A stretch of 64,000 nucleotides of DNA from an uncultured Oscillospiraceae bacterium (GTDB taxonomy: Bacteria > Bacillota > Clostridia > Oscillospirales > Acutalibacteraceae), in assembly GCA_958366985.1 (NCBI GenBank), contig CATXDC010000006.1, forward strand, positions 106,155 to 170,154. Direction: 5' to 3'. Below the pieces are notes generated by a model, which made no database searches, had not been told where the DNA came from, and worked only from the letters and a program-made list of their open reading frames with translations. A program made the translations under genes and the position numbers. The stretch's first letter is position 1. Each line of letters begins with the position of its first letter. Positions 34,504-42,884 of the stretch are shown piece by piece.

Positions 34504-35619
34504 TCAGTATCTGCCATATTCCAAAGCAGTATCAATAAACACCTTATAATTTTCTTCTGTTTTAGGTGAAAGAGGAATATTTATGGGGCTTGCAGTAGGC
34601 ATTATAACATACCTGCCGCCGTCCTTTGCGCTTTCCATACATTTGATTACTTCTTTTTTAACCTCATCGGGTGTTCCGTTTTCAAGCAGCTTAAGCTCAA
34701 TATTACCAAAAATTGTAAGCTTATCTCCTGCTCGGCGTTTTGCATCCGCCAAAGTAATATCTCCGTCCGGCGGAGCTTCACATGGATCTGTGGCATCGGC
34801 TCCGGAATCTATAATCATATCAAGAACCTGACCGATTTTTCCATGGGAGTGAATGCGAACTTTAGCACCATAGCTGTGAATCAAATCGGTTATCTCACAA
34901 AGATACGGATAAACATATTTTTTAAAGAACTCCGGCGGCATATACGGAGGTGTCGCATATTCGGGTCCGCATACCCTGTACATATCAACCACCTGAGTTT
35001 CAAGCATATTCTTTAAGTTTATCATCTGACGGCGATGAAGTTCATCGAGAGTGCCTTTGAAATGGTCAGGCTCACAGTATGCCCATACTGTACCCTCACC
35101 GAACTCCATAAGCTCCATTGCCTCACACATAGGATCGGGAATTGTAGACATTACTATTCCCTTATCTCCCAGCTCTTTTTTTATGCGCTTATAATCAGAA
35201 AAATCATATTTTGCCGGTACAAAGGGCATTGACATATATGCGTCAATATCCTCGGAATCCTTACAAAAGTGTTCCACTTTCCAAGTTGTCATAACCGTAT
35301 CATTATGTTTACAAACCTGTACCAGATCTTTTTTCGGTGTTTTTAGAGTGATTTGTTCAATATGAAATCCGTTTTCATCCCATCTTTTATATCGATAGTT
35401 TTTCAATTGCAGAGCCGATTTAAACGTCGGCTTGTGCCCCGGATCATACATGGTTATCGAATCTGTATTCTCTCTTATATAATCCATTAAGCCTTTATAT
35501 GAAGGCTGATTATTTTCAAAAGACTTGGAATTAAATCCACAAAGTTCATAAGTGGAAATAGGAACTCTGTCGGGAATCTCACCGTTTAATACTTTTAAAA
35601 GTCGTTCTTTTGAAGTCAT
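34504..35619 (-). CDS. URO-D-like (uroporphyrinogen decarboxylase family) protein
   Basis: A 371-residue TIM-barrel protein, opening TSKERLLKVLNGEIPDRVP. GAGG precedes the ATG at 35619. The reading frame extends to 35715, but that would overlap the upstream gene by 80 bp and has no ribosome site. RIHSHGKIGQVLDM and IFGNIELKLLENGTPDEV match the C-terminal half of the family. The MtaA-type zinc H-x-C is absent here too (HSHG), so it is not a typical methylcobamide:CoM methyltransferase. It lies 16 bp after a Gfo/Idh gene. The role with sugars is unknown; it is a distant relative of the protein at 5810-6742. Confidence 0.8.
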   Translation of the reverse strand: MTSKERLLKVLNGEIPDRVPISTYELCGFNSKSFENNQPSYKGLMDYIRENTDSITMYDPGHKPTFKSALQLKNYRYKRWDENGFHIEQITLKTPKKDLVQVCKHNDTVMTTWKVEHFCKDSEDIDAYMSMPFVPAKYDFSDYKRIKKELGDKGIVMSTIPDPMCEAMELMEFGEGTVWAYCEPDHFKGTLDELHRRQMINLKNMLETQVVDMYRVCGPEYATPPYMPPEFFKKYVYPYLCEITDLIHSYGAKVRIHSHGKIGQVLDMIIDSGADATDPCEAPPDGDITLADAKRRAGDKLTIFGNIELKLLENGTPDEVKKEVIKCMESAKDGGRYVIMPTASPINIPLSPKTEENYKVFIDTALEYGRY

Positions 35620-35635
35620 TATTTTATTACCTCTT

Positions 35636-36901
35636 TTATCTATCAGAATATTTTTCTCGAAGCTCCTGAAGAACAACAGGCTTACTGCCGTTAAGCCTTG
35701 ACTCCTCTGCGGCAAAACCGATTAAATGGCTCTCAATTGAAAGTGAAATATCGGTTTTCAGCTGATCCCGGGCAAGATATTCCATAAGTCTTTTATCTCC
35801 GCCGCCATGTGCATCCAGTCTTCTTTTAATTTTAATATTTTTCTTTCTTTTACCAAACTGGTAAAGTATTATTTCGCTTTTACCCATATCGCATACAAGC
35901 TCACCAAGGCTTCCTCTGACTCTTGTTTCACGATAAGAAGGTCCTGAAAAAGCGGTCATGGTAAGAGTGGAATTTATTCCGTTTTCAAAAAGCATAGTTG
36001 TGACCTGATAATCTACAACATCGTTATCGCTGAGAAAAACGCACTTACCGTACCTTGTTGTCTTCATTGCTTCGTAAAGTTTAGGAATTGTGACAATACT
36101 GTCTGACATTAGCCTTGACTGAGGCCATGCTCCCTCTATAGCCTTTTTCGGAAGATGCTTTATTGTATCAACATACAATTTTTCGCAGTCATAGGGGCAG
36201 TTTTCCTTTGCCTTGCAGCCACCGAGACAATATTCAGTGGCTCCCTCAGGTGCGTTTTCTTTTTTAAAAAAATTCAGCTGACCCTGACTTGTAACCTGTC
36301 TGCACTTACTGTTTGCAAGATAAACGGCTATATCGAGATCATGACAGCACTTTGAAAGAATCATAGGCGTACTTTCATCTGCTATTCTCCAATCGCCCCT
36401 GACATATGAATGCGCCTGATGCCAATATCCGACATTTTCCACCTGGTCGATTGCGATTATTTTTCCTAAAATGCCGCTTTCGATTATCTCCTTTATCTTT
36501 TCATAATAAAGAGAGTACCTGAGAACGTGACACACCGCAACCTGACGGTTTAATTCCTTTGCTGTTCTTTCAATTTCCAGACAATCCTCCGGTGTACACG
36601 CAACAGGCTTTTCGAGTAAGAGGTGATATCCTTTTTTTAATCCCTTTACTGCATGTTCCTTGTGGTCTTTATCCTGCGTACACACAAAAAGCCAATCGGC
36701 TGTTTTAGGAGCTAAAAGAAAAGCATCCAAGGAAGCAAAAACCTGATTGTCGCTGAGTTCTGACATCTCCTTTGCTAAACGACGTTTATCTGCCGAATTA
36801 TCTATAACCGCCACGACTTCATAATCGTTTTTCATTTTTTTGCACATTTTGGCGTAGTGATAACCACGTCCGCCATAACCCAAAATTGCAACTTTTTTCA
36901 C
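35636..36901 (-). CDS. Gfo/Idh/MocA oxidoreductase with a Cys4 motif
   Basis: A 421-residue oxidoreductase with Rossmann motif GYGGRG (8-13), LEKPVACT near 97 and the catalytic-type pair K184/H187 in LSKCCHDLD. It also has four cysteines C225, C229, C235 and C239 (CLGGCKAKENCPYDC), a probable structural zinc knuckle seen in one subgroup of the family. The start is GTG, with GGAGG seven bases upstream. It lies in the AraC-led operon, 99 bp after GH35 and 16 bp before the URO-D-like gene. It may oxidise a released monosaccharide or, as in GH109-type enzymes, cleave a glycoside. Confidence 0.83.
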   Translation of the reverse strand: MKKVAILGYGGRGYHYAKMCKKMKNDYEVVAVIDNSADKRRLAKEMSELSDNQVFASLDAFLLAPKTADWLFVCTQDKDHKEHAVKGLKKGYHLLLEKPVACTPEDCLEIERTAKELNRQVAVCHVLRYSLYYEKIKEIIESGILGKIIAIDQVENVGYWHQAHSYVRGDWRIADESTPMILSKCCHDLDIAVYLANSKCRQVTSQGQLNFFKKENAPEGATEYCLGGCKAKENCPYDCEKLYVDTIKHLPKKAIEGAWPQSRLMSDSIVTIPKLYEAMKTTRYGKCVFLSDNDVVDYQVTTMLFENGINSTLTMTAFSGPSYRETRVRGSLGELVCDMGKSEIILYQFGKRKKNIKIKRRLDAHGGGDKRLMEYLARDQLKTDISLSIESHLIGFAAEESRLNGSKPVVLQELREKYSDR

Positions 36902-37000
36902 GTTGTATCCTCCATTTAATTTTATATCTGAATTATGCTGACTTCTAATATTCTAAAAATTTTGTTTCATTATTTTAATGACATAAGTTTCACATATAAT

Positions 37001-39220
37001 TTATGAAATTGATATTTCATAAATCGGCGTAATACTTTTTACTTTCAGTTCCGCTTTGTTTCGTTCAAGAGGATATTCCGTATAAACGGGCTGTAATGAT
37101 GAAAGCTGACTCAGCCTTATATGCACAGTTTTATCATTCATGTATTTCATAAGAGTAGAAAGGCGGATTTTTACTTTTTCATCAAGATTGTATTTATCGT
37201 AAATCAGCAAATCTCCGGCATACATTTGAATCACATCGCCTTTGAAAAGGAATTCAATTTCAATATCCTGAGCTTCACCGAAATCAGAACTGAATAAGGC
37301 TTCATATTCTTTTTTCTTACTGAAAGAGAAAAGATAATGTTCCCATTTCTTTCTTGAACCTTTCACCTGTGTAAGGATAAATTGATAACTGCTTTCAGGG
37401 AAAGTCTTTTTGTAAATTTTAAGCTCCCCAACCTGACCAGAATAATCGTAACCCACAGGCACAAAGCTGCCTAAAACACCTATCACAGATTGAGACTTTC
37501 CGCTGCTGTGAGATAGATAAACCCTTTCATCATCACAATAAATATCATCTTCGCTGAACAAAAGGTACTCAGCGTCAGCACCGGGTTTAAATATTTTAAG
37601 AGCCATGGTCTGAGATATAAAGTAAACAGCTGTCTTCTCCGTTTCCACTGCTGGAGCTATCTCTTCTTTCATTGAATAAACATACTTGTTATTTTCAAAA
37701 ACTTTTGCACAGGTTGTTATTTTATCGGCCGTAGAAAACTCAACTTTATCACTGTCAGTAAAAAATACGTAACTGTCTTTTGAACCGTTTCTGAATTTAC
37801 ACAAAAGCTGCGCTTTCACATAACGGAAATTAATATCCCCTGCATTGAAATTAAACGGATAAAAAACGCATTTTCCACTTTCGAGAGAAACGTCAGGAAT
37901 GATCAGATCACCGATTTTTACATCTGTTTTCTCAATTGGTGCAAATGATGTGAAACGCTGATATGTATTGAGAAACAAAAATCCTCTCTGGTTTTCGTCC
38001 ACCCTGATACACATTTTCTTTGTAATATCGTCTTTGATTTCATTGTTTGCTCCCGGAAGAAGCTTTGTCTGCATAGGCGCTGCAATATCACCGAAATCAT
38101 TGGCAAAGTAGTGAAGGAGTCTCAAATATCTGTGTCTCTCACTGTAAGCGCCGAACTCACCGATTGCTGCCTGAAAATCATAGGATACAATTGGAAGATT
38201 ATTGGGATAAAAAGTTCTGCGGCTCTCCTGATAAAGAGCACCGAGAGGATTTCTTCCTCCATGATATGGATAATATCCCACAAGATTGCTTCCGCTGCCA
38301 AGATGAACAAAGCTGAGAGCATAGGCATCCATAGAGCTGATTATAGGACGACGGTGATGGGTAGAATGCATTCCGCAGCCAAGCTCACAGGTTCCGTTGG
38401 GGAAATCATAGTAATCTACCTTATTATCGTCACGGTTTTTAATTATATCAGTACCGATATTACCGTCTCCTCGCACAAGCTTGAAATGGTATTTGTCAGC
38501 CATGGAAATACGTGTAAGACGATTATCCCAAGGGGCGTCGGCATAACAGCCGAAGAGAGGCAAAACTGTATCGGTAACCTTTGCCATAGGCCAGCCCGTC
38601 TTTGTGTAAATAGGCAGTTTAAAACCTACTTCAATGGCTATCTCTCTGAGCTTTTCTATGTGATTGTGTTTATCGTAAAGCTCATTGTCAAGCTGAATAC
38701 CTATTACTCCGCCTTTGCCATCGTAGAAACTATCCCTACTCTGCTCATAATATTTTTCAAACAATCCTCTTACTTTGGCAAGATATTTAGGGTGATTTGA
38801 ACGTTTGTGGAGGCTGTATCTGATATAATCGGGAAATCCGCCGTTTCTTGCCTCACCGTGAACCCATGGCCCCACTCTGAGAATAACCATCATAGAATGC
38901 TTTTTGCAAAGTTCAGTAAATTTCCGCAGGTTATTACTGCCACTGAAATCCCAGTGTCCCTTTTTTCTTTCATGATGAATCCAGAAAAGATATGTGGCTA
39001 TTATGTTTATACCGTCTGCTTTCATTTTGAGAATCTCTTTTTCCCAGCATTCATCCGGATAACGGCTGAACTGAAATTCTCCCATTATGGGCAAAACAGG
39101 CTGCCCGTTCCTTTCAAGATATATATTATTTATTTTAATGTCACTATCCATCATTGACATATTGAAAATATTCCACCGAATGGGATCTGTTTTAAGGTCT
39201 TTAAATTCAAGTATACTCAT
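37001..39220 (-). CDS. GH35 beta-galactosidase
   Basis: A 739-residue GH35 enzyme. PIMGEFQFSRYP near 45 and VGPWVHGEARNGGFPDY near 117 are the first-barrel motifs. The acid/base is in the N179-E180 pair (IQLDNELYD), and the nucleophile is probably E279 in GTCELGCGMHSTHHRRP, 99 residues later. No signal peptide. C-terminal beta domains start at about 400. It should remove beta-galactose from imported glycans. It follows the GH101/129-like gene by about 34 bp in the AraC-led operon. The 99-bp gap after it holds the inverted repeat ATGAAAT...ATTTCAT at 37003-37020 but no clear promoter. Confidence 0.88.
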   Translation of the reverse strand: MSILEFKDLKTDPIRWNIFNMSMMDSDIKINNIYLERNGQPVLPIMGEFQFSRYPDECWEKEILKMKADGINIIATYLFWIHHERKKGHWDFSGSNNLRKFTELCKKHSMMVILRVGPWVHGEARNGGFPDYIRYSLHKRSNHPKYLAKVRGLFEKYYEQSRDSFYDGKGGVIGIQLDNELYDKHNHIEKLREIAIEVGFKLPIYTKTGWPMAKVTDTVLPLFGCYADAPWDNRLTRISMADKYHFKLVRGDGNIGTDIIKNRDDNKVDYYDFPNGTCELGCGMHSTHHRRPIISSMDAYALSFVHLGSGSNLVGYYPYHGGRNPLGALYQESRRTFYPNNLPIVSYDFQAAIGEFGAYSERHRYLRLLHYFANDFGDIAAPMQTKLLPGANNEIKDDITKKMCIRVDENQRGFLFLNTYQRFTSFAPIEKTDVKIGDLIIPDVSLESGKCVFYPFNFNAGDINFRYVKAQLLCKFRNGSKDSYVFFTDSDKVEFSTADKITTCAKVFENNKYVYSMKEEIAPAVETEKTAVYFISQTMALKIFKPGADAEYLLFSEDDIYCDDERVYLSHSSGKSQSVIGVLGSFVPVGYDYSGQVGELKIYKKTFPESSYQFILTQVKGSRKKWEHYLFSFSKKKEYEALFSSDFGEAQDIEIEFLFKGDVIQMYAGDLLIYDKYNLDEKVKIRLSTLMKYMNDKTVHIRLSQLSSLQPVYTEYPLERNKAELKVKSITPIYEISIS

Positions 39221-39254
39221 TACCTTTATTTTCCTTTACTATAAAACGCTGTTA

Positions 39255-40586
39255 TTAATCTTTAATTTTAAGAATGTAGGCCGTATTGGGAGTTAGACCC
39301 GCTTTGTAAACTCCTCTTTTTATAAATGCTTCACCTACATATTCATTGCCGTCGGCGGTTACTTTATAAAGCTCACCTTTACCTGCATCAATTTTCGGCA
39401 AATGATACTTTTTGACTCCCGCCATACTGGTATATAAAAGATATGTATCTTTAAGATGACTTACGGGCAGACAGAGAGTATCTCCTCTTTTTAAAGTTTT
39501 GCCATTTTGTTTGATAGTTCTGTGAAAAAGATAGGAAACAACGCCGTCTTCAAAAACGCATCTGGTTGTAAGTCCCGCACCTCTTATGGCTTTACGTCCA
39601 AAGGAAACAAGAAAATCATTTGGAATCTGCCTGAGTGCATATTCTTTTATGAATTTCGGAACCCAAACAGAATCTTCCGTTCCGTTTTTAAGCCAGATAT
39701 CTTCACCGTGCATTCCACCGTAAAGATAGAACTTTGCAGGGGAATCGTTGATAAGTCCCGTATATTCCGACGGACTTATTTTAACAAGCTCCTGCCTTGT
39801 CAGCTGTGAGCACCACCAAGCCGCAGGTATCCTGCCTAAACAGTGAATGGGATATTCCTTTTCATGAACGCAGAATCCGTCCTTACCCTTTCCTCCCTCA
39901 CGGTAGGTATACTCAGTAGTTATATCCGCTCCAAGCTCATGGACATAATCAATCATTTTGTTTCGGTATTCTATCTCCTCTTCCGTGGTAACAACGGGAG
40001 ATATATTATTGTAAACACGAAAGTTATCAACATGAACGGTACCCATTTCTTTTACGGGAAGCATATTGAAAAAGCGCTGCATACGCTTTTGGAACATTCC
40101 GCTTTCCCAGTCCTCTTTAAAAGACACCTTATAACAGTCCTTACCGTTATATTTTTCAATGGGTTTCGGTCTGCCGCCACGATCACGGATAAGCGCCTTG
40201 TTTGCAGTAAGCTCAGCAAAACAAGGTGAATCCTCATAGGCATCATTGAAATTAATATGAAGAGAAACCACAGTATGATAATTTTTTGCCTCTTGTATCA
40301 GCCAAAGAAGACTGTCAAAAGCGGTTTCATCCTCAGGTCGTTTAAGTGCTTCGTTTACCTCAAATAAATCCGGAAATTTATCGTCGTGACCGTTGTACTG
40401 CCAGCCTACAAGATAAATTATCTTTTTTTCGCCCTGGGTTATGTTATCAATTTTCTTTATCATATCCAGCGCTTTTTCAAAGTTAATGTATACCTCTGAC
40501 CCGCCTTTTTTGATATCAGGCTTTGCCAGAAACATTTTCATAAGCATACACTTTGAATAGTCATGATAAAAATCGTATTTTTTCAC
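39255..40586 (-). CDS. GH101/GH129-like alpha-GalNAc hydrolase barrel
   Basis: A 443-residue protein that resembles the catalytic TIM barrel of GH101 endo-alpha-N-acetylgalactosaminidases and GH129. YLVGWQYNGHDDKFP corresponds to the GH101 first-barrel motif, VHVDNF gives the candidate nucleophile D187, and ITTEYTY gives the candidate acid/base E225, at a GH101-like spacing. GH101 enzymes are over 1000 residues and secreted; this one is short, lacks a signal peptide and lacks the added beta domains. I start it at the GTG at 40586, which has GAGGAGG eight bases upstream; the ATG 27 bases earlier has none. It would cut Ser/Thr- or reducing-end GalNAc linkages of imported O-glycan cores (inferred). 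Confidence 0.6.
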   Translation of the reverse strand: MKKYDFYHDYSKCMLMKMFLAKPDIKKGGSEVYINFEKALDMIKKIDNITQGEKKIIYLVGWQYNGHDDKFPDLFEVNEALKRPEDETAFDSLLWLIQEAKNYHTVVSLHINFNDAYEDSPCFAELTANKALIRDRGGRPKPIEKYNGKDCYKVSFKEDWESGMFQKRMQRFFNMLPVKEMGTVHVDNFRVYNNISPVVTTEEEIEYRNKMIDYVHELGADITTEYTYREGGKGKDGFCVHEKEYPIHCLGRIPAAWWCSQLTRQELVKISPSEYTGLINDSPAKFYLYGGMHGEDIWLKNGTEDSVWVPKFIKEYALRQIPNDFLVSFGRKAIRGAGLTTRCVFEDGVVSYLFHRTIKQNGKTLKRGDTLCLPVSHLKDTYLLYTSMAGVKKYHLPKIDAGKGELYKVTADGNEYVGEAFIKRGVYKAGLTPNTAYILKIKD

Positions 40587-40627
40587 TTGCAATGCCTCCT
40601 CAAACAATCGCATTCTCTATTTCCGCA

Positions 40628-42871
40628 TTATTTCTTTTTTACTTTATTGAGTATTTTATTTGCCTGGAGAGCAGTGCTTTCGGGAATTCTCGCTCCGGCA
40701 AGGCTTATTACCTTTTCAACAGTAAAACCCTTTGCCATTAAAAGCATGGATTTCGTAACTTTAAAATTAAGTTCTTTCTCCACTTTTTCAATTATTTCGT
40801 CAACAAGCTTTTTCCCCTCCGGTGATTTCATAATATCTCCCACTGTATCACGGATTGAATAATATCCCTCGGGATACTCAAAATCTCCGGTTGTATCAAT
40901 ATCCTCAAACCAGTTTTTTACACTCATACCTGCCTTATCGTTTTTGAAAACATAGTCCTCATTTGTGGCATCCGTATAAATAAACTCACAGGAATCCTCA
41001 AGAGCTCCTGATTTTGCAGTGATTACGTTCTTTCCTTTTTTAAGGATAACATCTTCAAACACAAATATATTGTGTGCGGCTGTCTTGCCGAATAGTTTAT
41101 CGTTTACAAAAAGACTTACCTCCGGCTCATTGGAATAAACCTTTATGCTGATTTTTTCAGTTGTCCTTTCGACAAAACGTTTTGAACAGATATGTACAAA
41201 CTTCTCGTCGCTCCAGAAAGCCTTATAAAGATAAAAAGAATCCTTTTTAGTCTTTCTGTCATAGGTAATAAGTCCTTTATTATTCCTGCCCTTTACTCCG
41301 CCTTCATCACGCATATCGCTGGCAAAGTCGAACATATTCCATACATATGTACTCCAAAGGAAAGGACGCTTTTCAAAGGTTTTGAGCATCTCTTCATGAT
41401 AGTAAGCCTGATACTCCTCGGTATAATCCTGAACCTTTGGGGTATCTGTGTGATATTTCAGTATTCCCTCTGCGCCGTATTCCGAAATGCCAAGAGAAAT
41501 TTGCGGATACTTTTTATGAAATTCATCTATCCATTCACCATTTTGGCTTACATCCCCTACATACCAGCCAAAATAATGGTTATAAGAAAGCACATCGGTA
41601 ATTGTGTTGCAGGGGCTTTCCATATCCACCGCCGAAAGCTGTGCAATGGTGGTAAATCTTGTTGCATCAATTTTATGGCAGAGAGTATTAAGAGCCCTGA
41701 GATTATCAAGAAGCGCTTTATTTGCTTTACCTCCGATTGTAATTTCATTGGCTATTCCCCAGCAGACAACAGAAGGATGATTATAATTTTGCAGAATAAG
41801 CTCCGTCATCTGACTGATGGTATTTTCCTTTGCCTCTTCGCCCGGAATCTGAGCTGATATAAACGGAATTTCCGCCCATACTACCATTCCGTATTCGTCG
41901 CAGAGATTATAAAACTCCTGAGCGTGCTGGTAATGCGCAAGGCGCACTGAGTTTGCTCCCACCTGTGAGATAAGCTCCATATCTTCACGGTGCTCCTTTT
42001 CGCCTATTGCCCAGCCCATATTTTCTCTGTCCTGATGTCTTGAAACACCGTGAAGAGGATAGCTTTTGCCGTTAAGGAAAAATCCCTTTTCACTGTCAAC
42101 ATAAAACGAACGTATACCGAATTTTTCAGTAACAATATCAGTTTCTCCGTTTTCTGAAATATATTCTGCTGTCAACTTATAAAGAAACGGATCCTTAATA
42201 CCGTTCCACAAATGCGGATTCTCTATATGAAAAGTATACTCTGCCCTTTCTGCCGGAACTTCGCAAGTCATATTATCTATTCTGTAAACGACCTTACCTC
42301 TGCCGGGATTTGAAACATAAGCTTTCACCTTTACATCAGCAGTACCGTCATCATTAAGCTTTGGAGTTACGAAAACTCCTGATGTGCCGAACCTGTTAAG
42401 AGAAAAATGGCCTTTGGGAACGTAAATTAAGTTTACATCTCTGTAAATTCCGCCGAAAAATGTAAAATCGGCAATCTGAGGATACTCGTGATCTGTATCG
42501 GAATTATCCACACGAACAAGACATTTTGCCTTACCCATTTTAAGATACGGTGTGATATTCATACGGAAAGTCGAAAATCCACCTTCGTGGTAGTAAACTT
42601 TTTTGCCGTTTATAAATACGGTACAGTTTGAGTTGGCTCCTTTGAACTCAAGGTACGCTTCTTCATTCTTTTTTAAATTCACATTGAAAGTCTTTTTATA
42701 CCAGCAGGCACCTCGATAATAATCCATACCTCCGTCCTGTCCGTCAAGATTATTCCAGGTATGGGGCAAATTTACCTTCTCCCATTTATTGAGAAAATTA
42801 GGCATTTGGTTTTTCTTTACCTTGTCACGGCTGAAATTCCATCCCGAGTTTAAACTTATTATTCTTCTCAA
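40628..42871 (-). CDS. GH2 beta-galactosidase
   Basis: A 747-residue GH2 enzyme. The jelly-roll (about 1-150), sandwich (150-255) and barrel (260-560) domains are in order, followed by a short C-terminal helical region. The acid/base is E376 in ANEITIG and the nucleophile E464 in ISEYGAEG; LHGVSRHQDRENMGWA is the usual barrel opening. No signal peptide. The start codon is TTG at 42871, with AAGGAG nine bases upstream. It is related to, but much shorter than, the next GH2 gene. Galactose is the best guess; glucuronic acid or mannose cannot be excluded. Confidence 0.85.
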   Translation of the reverse strand: MRRIISLNSGWNFSRDKVKKNQMPNFLNKWEKVNLPHTWNNLDGQDGGMDYYRGACWYKKTFNVNLKKNEEAYLEFKGANSNCTVFINGKKVYYHEGGFSTFRMNITPYLKMGKAKCLVRVDNSDTDHEYPQIADFTFFGGIYRDVNLIYVPKGHFSLNRFGTSGVFVTPKLNDDGTADVKVKAYVSNPGRGKVVYRIDNMTCEVPAERAEYTFHIENPHLWNGIKDPFLYKLTAEYISENGETDIVTEKFGIRSFYVDSEKGFFLNGKSYPLHGVSRHQDRENMGWAIGEKEHREDMELISQVGANSVRLAHYQHAQEFYNLCDEYGMVVWAEIPFISAQIPGEEAKENTISQMTELILQNYNHPSVVCWGIANEITIGGKANKALLDNLRALNTLCHKIDATRFTTIAQLSAVDMESPCNTITDVLSYNHYFGWYVGDVSQNGEWIDEFHKKYPQISLGISEYGAEGILKYHTDTPKVQDYTEEYQAYYHEEMLKTFEKRPFLWSTYVWNMFDFASDMRDEGGVKGRNNKGLITYDRKTKKDSFYLYKAFWSDEKFVHICSKRFVERTTEKISIKVYSNEPEVSLFVNDKLFGKTAAHNIFVFEDVILKKGKNVITAKSGALEDSCEFIYTDATNEDYVFKNDKAGMSVKNWFEDIDTTGDFEYPEGYYSIRDTVGDIMKSPEGKKLVDEIIEKVEKELNFKVTKSMLLMAKGFTVEKVISLAGARIPESTALQANKILNKVKKK

Positions 42872-42884
42872 ACCCGTACACTCC

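Noticed and set aside
35620..35715. Longer start for the URO-D-like protein
   Set aside because: It would overlap the upstream gene by 80 bp, lacks a ribosome site, and the extra residues do not fit the family.
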